A stretch of 22,896 nucleotides of DNA from Bacillota bacterium. GTDB taxonomy: Bacteria > Bacillota > Clostridia > Acetivibrionales > DSM-1351. The notes beneath the pieces were generated by a model. The model did not search any database and was not told the DNA's origin. It saw only the letters and a list, made by a program, of their open reading frames with translations. Position numbers and translations under genes: made by a program. Within the stretch, counting starts at the first letter, position 1. Every line of letters starts with the position of its first letter. Shown here in pieces: positions 1 to 8,253 of this stretch. The stretch spans positions 1 to 22,896 of the forward strand of contig JAEWAX010000023.1 in NCBI GenBank assembly GCA_023391425.1. Reading direction: 5' to 3'.

Positions 1-2
1 AA

Positions 3-1523
3 ATTGTTGGTACTGCGCAGGATGGTCTAACAGCTTTTAATTTCGTAAAAAAATATAGTCCTGATATCGTTATAACTGATATCAGAATGTCAAATTATGA
101 TGGTTTGGAATTAATAAAAAATATAAAAGAATTTAATAATAGTGTCAGCTTTATAATCATAAGTGGCTTTAGCCAATTTGACTATGCCCGGCAAGCAATA
201 AAATATGGAGTAGATGACTATTTATTAAAACCAATTAAAAAGAAAGAATTACTTCAAACATTAAATAAATTAATTATGAAGCATAAGGTAATCGAAGAAA
301 ATATAAACGAAAAAAAAGAAATAAAAAAACTTATTAGCATGAACGAAAGAATGTTGAAATGTAATCTTTTAAATGAAAATTTAGAGAACACAGATAGTTT
401 TAAGAAGGAACATACAATAGAAGAGGTAAATGAAGAATATCGCTGCAATTTTATTGGAGATTATTATCAAATGATACTAATTCAACCTGTCATTATTAAA
501 CAAAACAGTGATGAACGTATATATGATTTTGTATTATCAAAGATAAAGGATATTTTGAATGAAGAATTGTCAGTATTTAATGAATTTATTGTATCAAGTA
601 AAGAGGAATATGTTTATTGCCTTGTTAATGGATCAAAAGAAGATCTAACAAATTTAAAAAAACAATTAAAGAAAATTAAAGCAGCTATATTAGCTTTAAA
701 GGATGTAATAGGTGATATCAAAGTATTTATAGCGTTAAGTTCAGAAAAAACTGAATTTAAAGATGTTACCAATTGTATTGAGGAAGTAAAAATTGCGATT
801 TTAAATAAAATAGTGATGAATGCAGATATTCTGGAGTATAGCAATATGCAAAATACTTCAATAAAATCAGAAGAAATAATTGATACCAAATTTAGAAAGG
901 AATTTCTATTTAATATTGAGACATTAAATCAGACAGAACAGATAGAATTATTTAACAAACTAAAAGCTAATTTGAAAACAATTAATGTTGATGGACAACT
1001 TGTATTAAATATTTATAAAGACATTATTGATTTGTTTAACTTTGGCATTAAAAACTATGGGATTATAATCAAAAATAAGGACCTTGAAGATTCTCTTATA
1101 AAAGAATTTTATAGGCTTTGCAGCATTGATGATATTTTTGATAATTTGTTATTTAAAACAAACGATAGTTTAATCGATTGGAAAAATGAAAAGAAACTTG
1201 AAAATTCTAAGCCTATACGAATTGCAAAACAATATATTAACGAGAATTATAATCTCCCATTAACTTTAGAGATAATTGGAGATAGAATTGGATTTAATCC
1301 TACATATTTCTCCAGTGTATTTAAAAAAGAAACGGGTAAGAATTTTCTCGAATACCTTACAGAGATTCGTATACAAAATGCCAAGCAAATTTTACTAGAT
1401 ACTGATAAAAATATTGTTGATGTATGTGAGCAAGTGGGATTTAAAGATTTTAAATACTTCACCAAAATATTTAAAAAAACAACTGGTCTAAGCCCATCAG
1501 ATTACCGAAAACTATATTCTTAA
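3..1523 (+). CDS. YesN-type response regulator, AraC-family output (5' truncated)
   Basis: A DNA-binding response regulator, cytoplasmic partner of the kinase encoded just downstream. The reading frame is open to the left edge (first full codon at 3), so the N-terminus lies outside the window; the ATG at 87 is internal to the receiver domain. Counting from codon 3, the phospho-acceptor is Asp26 in a VITDIRM motif (bases 78-80), followed by the receiver landmarks IISGFS and the conserved Lys in DDYLLKPI. Residues ~110-400 form a poorly conserved helical linker. The last ~100 residues are an AraC/XylS double helix-turn-helix ending in the typical GFKDFKYFTKIFKK...GLSPSDYRK pattern. The next gene starts 15 nt after the stop, so the two are co-transcribed. 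In this family the regulator usually activates a carbohydrate transport or degradation operon; the target here is not visible. Confidence 0.93.
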   Translation: MVGTAQDGLTAFNFVKKYSPDIVITDIRMSNYDGLELIKNIKEFNNSVSFIIISGFSQFDYARQAIKYGVDDYLLKPIKKKELLQTLNKLIMKHKVIEENINEKKEIKKLISMNERMLKCNLLNENLENTDSFKKEHTIEEVNEEYRCNFIGDYYQMILIQPVIIKQNSDERIYDFVLSKIKDILNEELSVFNEFIVSSKEEYVYCLVNGSKEDLTNLKKQLKKIKAAILALKDVIGDIKVFIALSSEKTEFKDVTNCIEEVKIAILNKIVMNADILEYSNMQNTSIKSEEIIDTKFRKEFLFNIETLNQTEQIELFNKLKANLKTINVDGQLVLNIYKDIIDLFNFGIKNYGIIIKNKDLEDSLIKEFYRLCSIDDIFDNLLFKTNDSLIDWKNEKKLENSKPIRIAKQYINENYNLPLTLEIIGDRIGFNPTYFSSVFKKETGKNFLEYLTEIRIQNAKQILLDTDKNIVDVCEQVGFKDFKYFTKIFKKTTGLSPSDYRKLYS

Positions 1524-1538
1524 GTAAGGGTGATTGTT

Positions 1539-2552
1539 ATGAAAAGAATATCCGCTTTATCAATTAGAACCTTCATTAGCTTTACTATATTGCTTATAAT
1601 AAATATTGTATTGATTACTTATATATTTCATGAGATGTATATTCAAACGTTACCATTTGCTCATATAAACTTTATTATAATTATTGGCTTAATAGATATC
1701 GGTATAGTAGTCACTTACTATATTTCCGTAATTGCACCTTATTTGCGTATAAAAAACTTATATAAAATGTTTTTAAATGGACAAAATTATGAAGAATTAT
1801 TTCAAGAAAAAAATTACTTGACACCAGAACTATTATTAGTTATGGAACGTTTCCATTATTTATTAAATAAACAGGACGCTATAAATATGTCAAATAAGCA
1901 AGCCGAATATCTAGCATTACAAAATCAAATAAACCCTCACTTTCTTTATAATACCTTAGAAGCAATTAGAGGGGATGCTTTATATGCAGGAATACCCAAT
2001 ATTGCGGAAACTATAGAAGCATTAGCATCCTTTTTTAGGTACACAATAACTGACGTTGGAAACTTGGTAACATTAGAAGATGAACTTGAGAATGTAGAGA
2101 ACTATTTTACAATCCAACAATATCGTTTCGATAACAAATATAAAATGATAATAAATTATCCTGACAACGAAGAAAATATACAGCTATTGCAACTCCCAAA
2201 ATTAACATTGCAACCGATTATTGAAAATGCCATTTTTCATGGTTTAGAAGGAAAATATGAAGGTGGTAATATTCATATTAATATCGAAACTACAAAAGAA
2301 AATTTATTTATAAATGTTATAGACAATGGACTAGGAATTCTTCCTGAAACACTGTCAAAAATAAATGATTCTTTGGATCGAGTGGCCATAAGTTATATAA
2401 ATAGTGATAAAAAAGGTGGAGGAATTGCATTAAAAAATGTTTGCAGAAGAATAAAGTTATTATTCGGTGATGAATATGGGGTGCATATATTTAGCTCTGT
2501 TGATATAGGTACTGATGTACGATTGGTTCTACCTAAAATTCAGAAAACATAA
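1539..2552 (+). CDS. YesM/LytS-type sensor histidine kinase with minimal extracellular region
   Basis: Membrane histidine kinase that phosphorylates the upstream-encoded regulator. I chose ATG 1539 (337 aa) over the GTG at 1530 because AAGGG at 1526-1530 lies 8 nt before the ATG but abuts the GTG. Two membrane segments (about residues 12-30 and 43-65) are separated by only about 12 residues, so the large extracellular Cache-like sensor usual in YesM proteins is absent. The His_kinase-type (PF06580-like) motif with the phospho-acceptor is QNQINPHFLYNTLE (His134). The ATPase domain follows, with an N-box (LQPIIENAIFHG, ~226-237), a G1 box (DNGLGI, ~262-267) and a GGGIALKN G2 box, all intact. 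The gene sits 15 nt after the regulator and 23 nt before the ABC-like gene, in one operon. Without its own sensor domain it probably needs a separate receptor protein (inference). Confidence 0.92.
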   Translation: MKRISALSIRTFISFTILLIINIVLITYIFHEMYIQTLPFAHINFIIIIGLIDIGIVVTYYISVIAPYLRIKNLYKMFLNGQNYEELFQEKNYLTPELLLVMERFHYLLNKQDAINMSNKQAEYLALQNQINPHFLYNTLEAIRGDALYAGIPNIAETIEALASFFRYTITDVGNLVTLEDELENVENYFTIQQYRFDNKYKMIINYPDNEENIQLLQLPKLTLQPIIENAIFHGLEGKYEGGNIHINIETTKENLFINVIDNGLGILPETLSKINDSLDRVAISYINSDKKGGGIALKNVCRRIKLLFGDEYGVHIFSSVDIGTDVRLVLPKIQKT

Positions 2553-2575
2553 ACTAATAGGATGGAAAAAATATT

Positions 2576-4006
2576 ATGAAAGAAGAAGTTTTGAGAATAG
2601 ATAATGGATTAGTTAAGATCAATGGTTTTAGTATACTAAATGACATATATTTGCAGGTTTTTGCAGGAGAATCATTAGGAATTATATTTGATAATATGGA
2701 GGAAAAAAATGCTTTAATTCAGTTACTTAGTGGTGAAGAAAAATTGAGTTATGGAAGATTATATCTCAACGAAAAATTAATAAAAGGCAATAATTCTGAG
2801 AAACTTTTCAAAAAAAATGTATTTACAATTAGTGAAACTTCGAAATTAATAAAAACACTAAACATTTATGAAAATATTTTTTTTACTACCTTTAATAGTA
2901 TTTTTATAGATTCTAAAATGTATGAAAAAATGGCATATGAGCTTTTACAGAATTTCAGTATAGATATTCCTGTTGATAAACCTATTAGACAGCTATCAAA
3001 TTTAGAGCGTGTTACAATTGAATTACTAAAGGCTTATACCCTTGGCTGCAAACTTGTTTCAATGTCAAATATAGCAAGTATTTTAAATAATACCGAATTA
3101 GGCACTTTCTTTAAGCTTGTTTCACTACTAAAGCAGACTGGTATAGCTTTTATTATTATTGAAACCTTTGAAGATATTATATTTGAACAGACAAATAAGC
3201 TAGCTATTATTAAAAATGGCAAGACAGTAGGAATGTTTGATTCAAGTCAAATTGATAGAAAAAGAATTTATCAATTACTATGTAAAGAACCACTAAATAA
3301 CAATTATGAAAAATTCCCCACCAAAGGCAATCCATATTTAGATTCAAAGGAAGTTGTATTATCTTTTCGGAATGTTTCCGATGAGATATTAAATAGTGTT
3401 AGTTTTGATATTCGACGTGGTGAAATCCTAAGAATTTTATATATGGACGATGCAAGTAAAAATCATTTAATTGAGCTTTTAAAAGGTAAACTTCATGCAA
3501 AAGAAGGTCAAATTTATATAAATAACAAATTTTACTTGGTAAATAGCATCGGAGAGGCGCAGACAAAAGGTGTTTGTTTTGTTGAGGAAAACGCTACAAA
3601 AGTAATGCTCTTTAAAAAACTAAGTGTTATGTATAATTTATGTATTCCTCTTTCAAGTAAAGTAAATTTGTTTTGGTTAAAGAAGAAATATAGCCAGAGC
3701 GTTATCAAAGCTTTAAATGGATTAATAGACAGTTCGTATTTTAAAATGCTAATCAGTGATGTACCTCCCAGTATCTTACAAAAGATTGTTTATTGCAGAT
3801 GGCTTTTATACGCTCCAAAGGTTGTAGTATGTATTAAACCTTTTTCAATTACTGATGTTAAAGTAAATCAAGTCATAGAACAGATGATAAACTTATTAGC
3901 AGATAAAGGAATTGCCATACTTATTGTGACTTCTAATTGGCCTTCTTTAAGCTCAATAAACGGGAATGTGCTATATTTGGAAAATGGAAAGTTGGTTAAT
4001 AAGTAG
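2576..4006 (+). CDS. Degenerate CUT2-type (RbsA/MglA/XylG-like) double ABC ATPase, probable pseudo-ATPase
   Basis: A 476-aa protein with two tandem ABC nucleotide-binding domains (about 1-240 and 255-476), the length and layout of sugar importer ATPases such as RbsA or XylG. The fold is recognisable along its length, but the catalytic motifs are broken in both halves. Walker A positions read FDNMEEKNA (38-46) and YMDDASKNH (289-297), keeping only the Lys. The signatures read QLSNLERV (139-146) and VPPSILQK (396-403) instead of LSGGQ-like. The Walker B acidic pair is replaced (LVSMSN ~160-165; VVVCIKP ~416-422), and the H-loop His of the first half is Thr. The frame is open and uninterrupted, so this is a maintained protein rather than a decayed gene. 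It is the third gene of the kinase/regulator operon, with no permease or binding protein beside it, so I infer a signalling or adaptor role. RBS AGGATGG lies upstream of ATG 2576. Confidence 0.85.
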   Translation: MKEEVLRIDNGLVKINGFSILNDIYLQVFAGESLGIIFDNMEEKNALIQLLSGEEKLSYGRLYLNEKLIKGNNSEKLFKKNVFTISETSKLIKTLNIYENIFFTTFNSIFIDSKMYEKMAYELLQNFSIDIPVDKPIRQLSNLERVTIELLKAYTLGCKLVSMSNIASILNNTELGTFFKLVSLLKQTGIAFIIIETFEDIIFEQTNKLAIIKNGKTVGMFDSSQIDRKRIYQLLCKEPLNNNYEKFPTKGNPYLDSKEVVLSFRNVSDEILNSVSFDIRRGEILRILYMDDASKNHLIELLKGKLHAKEGQIYINNKFYLVNSIGEAQTKGVCFVEENATKVMLFKKLSVMYNLCIPLSSKVNLFWLKKKYSQSVIKALNGLIDSSYFKMLISDVPPSILQKIVYCRWLLYAPKVVVCIKPFSITDVKVNQVIEQMINLLADKGIAILIVTSNWPSLSSINGNVLYLENGKLVNK

Positions 4007-4724
4007 TTCTTCCAACTGTCAATATATTTTTTGCCCTCTCAACCTGCTCGCTAGTTGGTGCTGGTACACCTTCTAAAGGATACTCAATATTTAGCTTGTC
4101 CCATTTTATTTTACCCATAGCGTGATAAGGCAGCACCTCAATCTTCTCAATGTTTTTGAATTTCTTCAGGTATTCATAGGCAGCTAATAAGTCTGCCTCA
4201 TCATCTGTATACCCTGGTACAAGTACATACCTTATCCATACAGGTTTATTAATATCACTCAAGTACTGCGTAAAAAGCTTAATTTTCTCATTTTCAACAC
4301 CTGTTAAAGCTTTATGCTTCTTGGCATCTGCGTGTTTTAGATCAAGCAACACAAGGTCAGTATTTTTTAGTACATCTTTTACGTCCTCAACATTTACATA
4401 CCCAGAGGTATCTAATGCTGTATGAATACCCTCTTGCTTACATTTTACAAATAGTTCTTTAACAAACTCAGGCTGAATAAGAGCTTCGCCACCGCTTATA
4501 GTGACGCCACCCTTGGATGAATCTATATAGTTTCTGTACTTTCTAATCTCTGTCATAACCTCTTCTGTAGTGTATAGCTTCGCTCCCTCTGAACTCCAAG
4601 CGTCTCTGTTATGACAGTACTTGCAACTTAATGGGCAACCTTTTAAAAAAACAATAAATCTGATACCCGGCCCATCAACTGTACCAAATGTTTCGAACGA
4701 ATGAATTCTTCCTATAGTTTCCAA
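3996..4724 (-). CDS. pflA: Pyruvate formate-lyase activating enzyme (radical SAM)
   Basis: A cytoplasmic radical-SAM activase of 242 aa that uses a [4Fe-4S] cluster and S-adenosylmethionine to install the glycyl radical on pyruvate formate-lyase. The CxxxCxxC cluster motif is Cys30, Cys34 and Cys37 in GCPLSCKYCHNRDAW. The GGVTISGGEAL stretch (~72-82), DTSG and the C-terminal VLVPGYTDD and VLPYHAMGKIKW segments are typical of PflA. The start is TTG at 4722-4724, with AGAGG (4731-4735) 6 nt upstream and an in-frame TAG shortly before it, so no other start is possible. It follows the small membrane-protein gene by 15 nt. Its 3' end overlaps the 3' end of the convergent ABC-like gene by 11 bp. 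No pyruvate formate-lyase gene lies in the window, so the substrate must be encoded elsewhere; activation of another glycyl-radical enzyme cannot be excluded. Confidence 0.93.
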   Translation of the reverse strand: METIGRIHSFETFGTVDGPGIRFIVFLKGCPLSCKYCHNRDAWSSEGAKLYTTEEVMTEIRKYRNYIDSSKGGVTISGGEALIQPEFVKELFVKCKQEGIHTALDTSGYVNVEDVKDVLKNTDLVLLDLKHADAKKHKALTGVENEKIKLFTQYLSDINKPVWIRYVLVPGYTDDEADLLAAYEYLKKFKNIEKIEVLPYHAMGKIKWDKLNIEYPLEGVPAPTSEQVERAKNILTVGRTTY

Positions 4725-4739
4725 AGTATACCTCTTATT

Positions 4740-5114
4740 CTATTTCGCCTCTTTTATCTTTTCCATAATAAATTTATCAGCAAAATCCTTGCTAAATGGG
4801 AGAACTATTCGTTCAGTCCCAGAAATCAATACTGTTTGTTTTTCTCCATCCTTATTCTCAGAAACTACCTTTGCTTCCTTCACATTAATGCTATGTTGCT
4901 TCCCATATAAATCAAGAGTTGCTGTTCCATTATGAATTGTAAATTTTGGAGCATTTACGTACAGTATTGCCACCATTGCTATTAGTGCAATCATTACTGT
5001 AAGCTTAAACGCTTTCTTCGCTACCTTTATTACAATTATTAGTAAAACAACAACTATTATTACAGGTATAAGAAATGACATATTGGTGAAACCAAACCCT
5101 TTTAGTAATTCCAT
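4740..5114 (-). CDS. Small two-TM membrane protein of unknown function
   Basis: A 124-aa protein I do not recognise. Two hydrophobic segments (about residues 12-30 and 38-54) are separated by a short Lys-rich turn (KVAKKAFK), which by the positive-inside rule should face the cytoplasm. A polar C-terminal domain of ~70 residues with alternating beta-like character follows, probably on the outside. ATG 5112-5114 is preceded by a strong GGAGG (5125-5129) at 10 nt. It ends 15 nt before pflA, so the two are very likely co-transcribed. The pairing may only be operon convenience, and no role in PFL activation can be read from the sequence. Confidence 0.8.
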   Translation of the reverse strand: MELLKGFGFTNMSFLIPVIIVVVLLIIVIKVAKKAFKLTVMIALIAMVAILYVNAPKFTIHNGTATLDLYGKQHSINVKEAKVVSENKDGEKQTVLISGTERIVLPFSKDFADKFIMEKIKEAK

Positions 5115-5244
5115 AATTCATTTTCCTCCAAATCGTTTATTTAGTACATCAACTTTCAAAAAATAATATGAATTTTAATCATTGAATACTTAGAGTAAAT
5201 TCATAAATCTATTACTAGCTAAGCATAAACTTTTACTACATATT

Positions 5245-6576
5245 CTACTTAGCTGGGTTATTTTCCTTCATGTATTTCTGATATTTTAGTGGCTGTCCAT
5301 TTTCCCATGGCCTATACTCGTTTGCAAAGTCAACCCTTGACTTATAGGTTGGATGATCATATGTCCATAGTAGGTATATTAAGCCTGGTTCAGGCATTGT
5401 TAAGCTTTGTTGATGAAGCTTGACTGTACCTGTCCCTGTAGCAAAATTATTTTGTGTTAGCTCAAGTTCGAATCTATCTGCTTCTAATTCAATATTTCTA
5501 GAATATGCATTTGAGATAGGCGCTGCGGCAAATAACATTATATTTATGAGTAGCATTATCAGTGGAAATGCAGCAACATCTGAAAGTTTGCTAAATCCAA
5601 ACCTCCCCTTTGACTTTTTCAACGCCCTGTTGCTCATTCTATATAGTAAATACAATAAAAAAATGCTTCCCAGTCCACCAAAAACTATAGACTTCCAGAC
5701 ATGGCCCATTAAATAATGTCCCATCTCGTGAGCTACAACACCCAGCACCTCATCCACTGTCAGATAATTAATCGTAGTATCCCAGAGTACAATCCTTTTT
5801 GTATTGAATACTCCTGTCATATACGCATTCATTAGATTAGTTTCTTTGCTCTTATCAACTTGATATACTTGACAATTTTCAATAGAGGTTTTGCTCAGCA
5901 GCGCATCAATCTTTGTTGAAAGTTCGCTATCTTCTATTTGCTTATATTGATTAAACATTGGGTCAATTACAATTGGCTGTATATAGGACATAAAAAACAT
6001 ATAAGGTATTGATACAAGCCCAAGATATAACCACCACCGTTTAGGTGATTTCTTGATTATAAGGAAGGGTACCCATACAATTGCAGCAGCTATAAGGGTA
6101 TTTACTATAAAGCTCTTGACCAGCTCAATAAACCACTGGTAAAATGTTTGATTTGACAAGCCATACTGATGCATTCGAACAAAACCCGTGTACATATCTA
6201 ATGGTAAGTAAATTAGTGTTTCAATTATTGAATATACTATAAAATATAGAATTATTATCAGAATCCAACGTTTGGCTTTCCTCGTTGCCCAATTTCGTAT
6301 TTGGACTGAAAGCCTTGAAAAGAGAAAAAATGCAGGTACAACGAAGCTAAGGAACAGTCTAATTAGCCATGTTGTTACCTTGCTTTTTTGAAAATCAAAA
6401 GCTTCTTTAGACGGCATTGTGACTGTCACCACATCAGGCACAGCAATATGCATTTTTTCTGGATATGTGCTTAAAATTTGTCTATAGTTAATAATCTCTG
6501 ATACCACAACTGAACATGAAAATATTGCAAAAATGACAAGGAAAATCAATACTGATTTGCGTAATTCTTTACTCAA
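5245..6576 (-). CDS. M48 family (Ste24/HtpX-like) membrane zinc metalloprotease
   Basis: An integral-membrane zinc endopeptidase. The HEMGH motif (about His283, Glu284, His287) supplies two zinc ligands and the catalytic base; the third ligand is the Glu of SRNIELEAD (~363), the standard M48 arrangement. Several membrane segments precede it (about 8-26, 70-87, 104-125, 155-173, 185-200) and two follow (~298-312, ~335-354). The ~440 aa length and the N-terminal membrane region resemble CAAX-protease/Ste24-type M48 proteins more than short HtpX. Start choice: only two TTG codons are available. TTG 6574-6576 lies 9 nt after GGGGG (6586-6590), whereas TTG 6583-6585 abuts it, so the shorter form (443 aa) is preferred. 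It stands alone, 130 nt upstream of the membrane-protein/pflA pair. Substrate unknown; envelope protein quality control is the family's usual role. Confidence 0.88.
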   Translation of the reverse strand: MSKELRKSVLIFLVIFAIFSCSVVVSEIINYRQILSTYPEKMHIAVPDVVTVTMPSKEAFDFQKSKVTTWLIRLFLSFVVPAFFLFSRLSVQIRNWATRKAKRWILIIILYFIVYSIIETLIYLPLDMYTGFVRMHQYGLSNQTFYQWFIELVKSFIVNTLIAAAIVWVPFLIIKKSPKRWWLYLGLVSIPYMFFMSYIQPIVIDPMFNQYKQIEDSELSTKIDALLSKTSIENCQVYQVDKSKETNLMNAYMTGVFNTKRIVLWDTTINYLTVDEVLGVVAHEMGHYLMGHVWKSIVFGGLGSIFLLYLLYRMSNRALKKSKGRFGFSKLSDVAAFPLIMLLINIMLFAAAPISNAYSRNIELEADRFELELTQNNFATGTGTVKLHQQSLTMPEPGLIYLLWTYDHPTYKSRVDFANEYRPWENGQPLKYQKYMKENNPAK

Positions 6577-6677
6577 AATTCTCAACCCCCATACTAGTCT
6601 TCCAATTTAATGGTACCACTATTTTAATAGCTATTCCATTGTTTTAATTATATGATAGTATTGAGTCATTTAATGAA

Positions 6678-7808
6678 TTAATACATTTTTCCCATTGCAA
6701 ATATGTTTACAATATTAAAATCTTTATCACATATAACGCAATCAGCATCCTTCCCTATTTCAAGGCTACCTTTTTTATCATCTATTTTTAATGTTTTTGC
6801 TGCGTTTATCGTTATTATAGATATTGCCTTTTCAACATCAACATCTAAATCCTTTATTGCAATTTTTAGCTCTTCAAACAGTATTTTTGTACTAACTGTA
6901 TCAGATGAAATTACATTTCCATTATCATCAAAAACAGGAACACTACCATAAGCATCTGAGCTCATAGTAACTCTACTTGTATCTGCACCCATATCAATCA
7001 GCTTCTTTATGGCTTCATAGGAAGCAACACAGTCAGTATCCTCTTTTGATGGTATAAAGCCAGCCGTTAAGTCAATATACCCACCTTCTTGCAAATAATC
7101 AACTGATTGTTCAAAAAGTCTGTGCGTTCTATTAACGTGTGTAGGGAGAAAATGGGCTTTAGGAATAGGTGTTTTCCTTATTAGCCTAAATAAATAATCC
7201 AGGCCATTATCTCCAAGCCCCATATGAAAGTGTACCAGTCCAGCTTTACCAGATATAAGAGCACCATTTCTCGTTTGTGCAGAAATCCTGCTAATCTCTT
7301 CAAATGTAGGCTGAAATGCTCTGCTATCTTCCAAACATATTTCTCCAACCCCAATAACCTTATCAACAAAGACAATGTCGCTCTGAATACTGCCAGTCAA
7401 AGTAGTAATGGGAACCTGATAGGAGCCTGTATACATATACGTTGACAAGCCCTGTAGTTCAAGCTGCTTTGCCTTTGCAAATAAATTAGCAACACTTCTG
7501 GTTATACTATCTGCACCAAGTACTCCAACAACTGTTGTTACACCAGTTGAAAGTATATCACATGCCTGAGCTGAGGATGTTCTCGTAGTATAGCCTCCTT
7601 CACCACCACCGCCTGTTATATGGACATGAAGGTCTATAAACCCAGGAAAAACTATTTTATTACTACAATCAACGACTTCAATACCATTTAGCGTTGATGT
7701 TTCTATGTTATCATCAATTGAAATAATTTTATCTAAGCAAAACAGTATGTCCTTCTTACCCAAACAACTTGGCGCGTATACAGTTGCGCCTTTTAACAGT
7801 GTGAACAT
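6678..7808 (-). CDS. iadA: Isoaspartyl dipeptidase (beta-aspartyl peptidase, M38 amidohydrolase)
   Basis: A 376-aa cytoplasmic metallohydrolase that removes N-terminal isoaspartyl residues from dipeptides in protein-damage turnover. Metal-site landmarks in order: His61-x-His63 in DLHVHITGGGGEGG, His195 in VHFHMG, His224 in THVNR, and Asp285 in MSSDAYGS. These fall at a constant offset from the ligands I recall for E. coli IadA. The bridging position, a carboxylated Lys162 in E. coli, is Glu156 here, in VIGVGEICLEDSR. Tyr130 of MYTGSYQVP matches the catalytic-loop tyrosine. Start ATG 7806-7808 has GGGAGG at 7815-7820. Monocistronic, with a MITE-like element upstream. The family call is firm; exact substrate range is less certain because of the Glu and because related amidohydrolases share this scaffold. 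Confidence 0.85.
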   Translation of the reverse strand: MFTLLKGATVYAPSCLGKKDILFCLDKIISIDDNIETSTLNGIEVVDCSNKIVFPGFIDLHVHITGGGGEGGYTTRTSSAQACDILSTGVTTVVGVLGADSITRSVANLFAKAKQLELQGLSTYMYTGSYQVPITTLTGSIQSDIVFVDKVIGVGEICLEDSRAFQPTFEEISRISAQTRNGALISGKAGLVHFHMGLGDNGLDYLFRLIRKTPIPKAHFLPTHVNRTHRLFEQSVDYLQEGGYIDLTAGFIPSKEDTDCVASYEAIKKLIDMGADTSRVTMSSDAYGSVPVFDDNGNVISSDTVSTKILFEELKIAIKDLDVDVEKAISIITINAAKTLKIDDKKGSLEIGKDADCVICDKDFNIVNIFAMGKMY

Positions 7809-7883
7809 AATTATCCTCCCTATGGAACTAAGAACAAATTTCTTAACTCAGCTTTCCAATTACAATTTATTAATCTTAACAGG

Positions 7884-8184
7884 ATGGTAGATGTAACCTC
7901 TTAGGTAAAAAATGGTTTATTTGGGTGTATCCATTGTATGTTCAATTAGGAGCTGGTAGATATAATTGGTAAATATTAGTTGACGAAATCGATGCATTAT
8001 AGGTGATAAAACAGCACGATGCTGTTTTAAGCATCACACCGAGCCATGGAGGGCGAGTGTGTGCGACAGCTACAATGCAAGACAAGCCATTACTGATATA
8101 CAAATTATATCGTGGTGACCCAATTTAATAGCAATGGCGCACAAAGAATAATGCACAAACCTTATTAGGGGTTACATCTACCAT
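7884..8184. mobile_element. MITE-like element with ~15-19 bp terminal inverted repeats
   Basis: This lies in the 445-nt gene-free stretch between iadA and the ABC importer. The ends are inverted copies: a perfect 15-bp repeat (atggtagatgtaacc at 7884-7898, complement at 8170-8184) that extends to 20 bp with two mismatches. A third partial copy of the terminal motif (tggtagatataa) lies inside near 7955. The interior is richer in G+C than its flanks and contains a perfect 10-bp hairpin (8007-8029) within a longer fold (gatgc at 7991-7995 pairs with gcatc at 8031-8035). I found no ORF of note and no clear target-site duplication. Size and layout fit a non-autonomous miniature element; a structured RNA is the alternative. 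Confidence 0.55.
8007..8029. repeat. Perfect hairpin inside the MITE-like element
   Basis: A 10-bp perfect inverted repeat (taaaacagca / tgctgtttta) with a 3-nt loop, near the middle of the 7884-8184 element. The flanking ggtgat and atcacacc can extend it with a bulge. It lacks the T-run placement of a simple terminator for either neighbouring gene, so I treat it as part of the element's secondary structure. Confidence 0.6.
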
Positions 8185-8253
8185 AACTGTGCCTGGTAAC
8201 GACTCTAACCTAGAAAACTGATTTATCCAATTGCTATATAACCTATAATATGT

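Noticed and set aside
2576..4006. Calling the degenerate ABC gene a pseudogene
   Set aside because: There is no stop, frameshift or length loss, and both domains keep coherent secondary-structure patterning, so a maintained pseudo-enzyme fits better than decay.
7991..8040. Integron attC or attachment site in the MITE-like element
   Set aside because: Imperfect folding alone; no integrase, no attC core motifs and no cassette array nearby.
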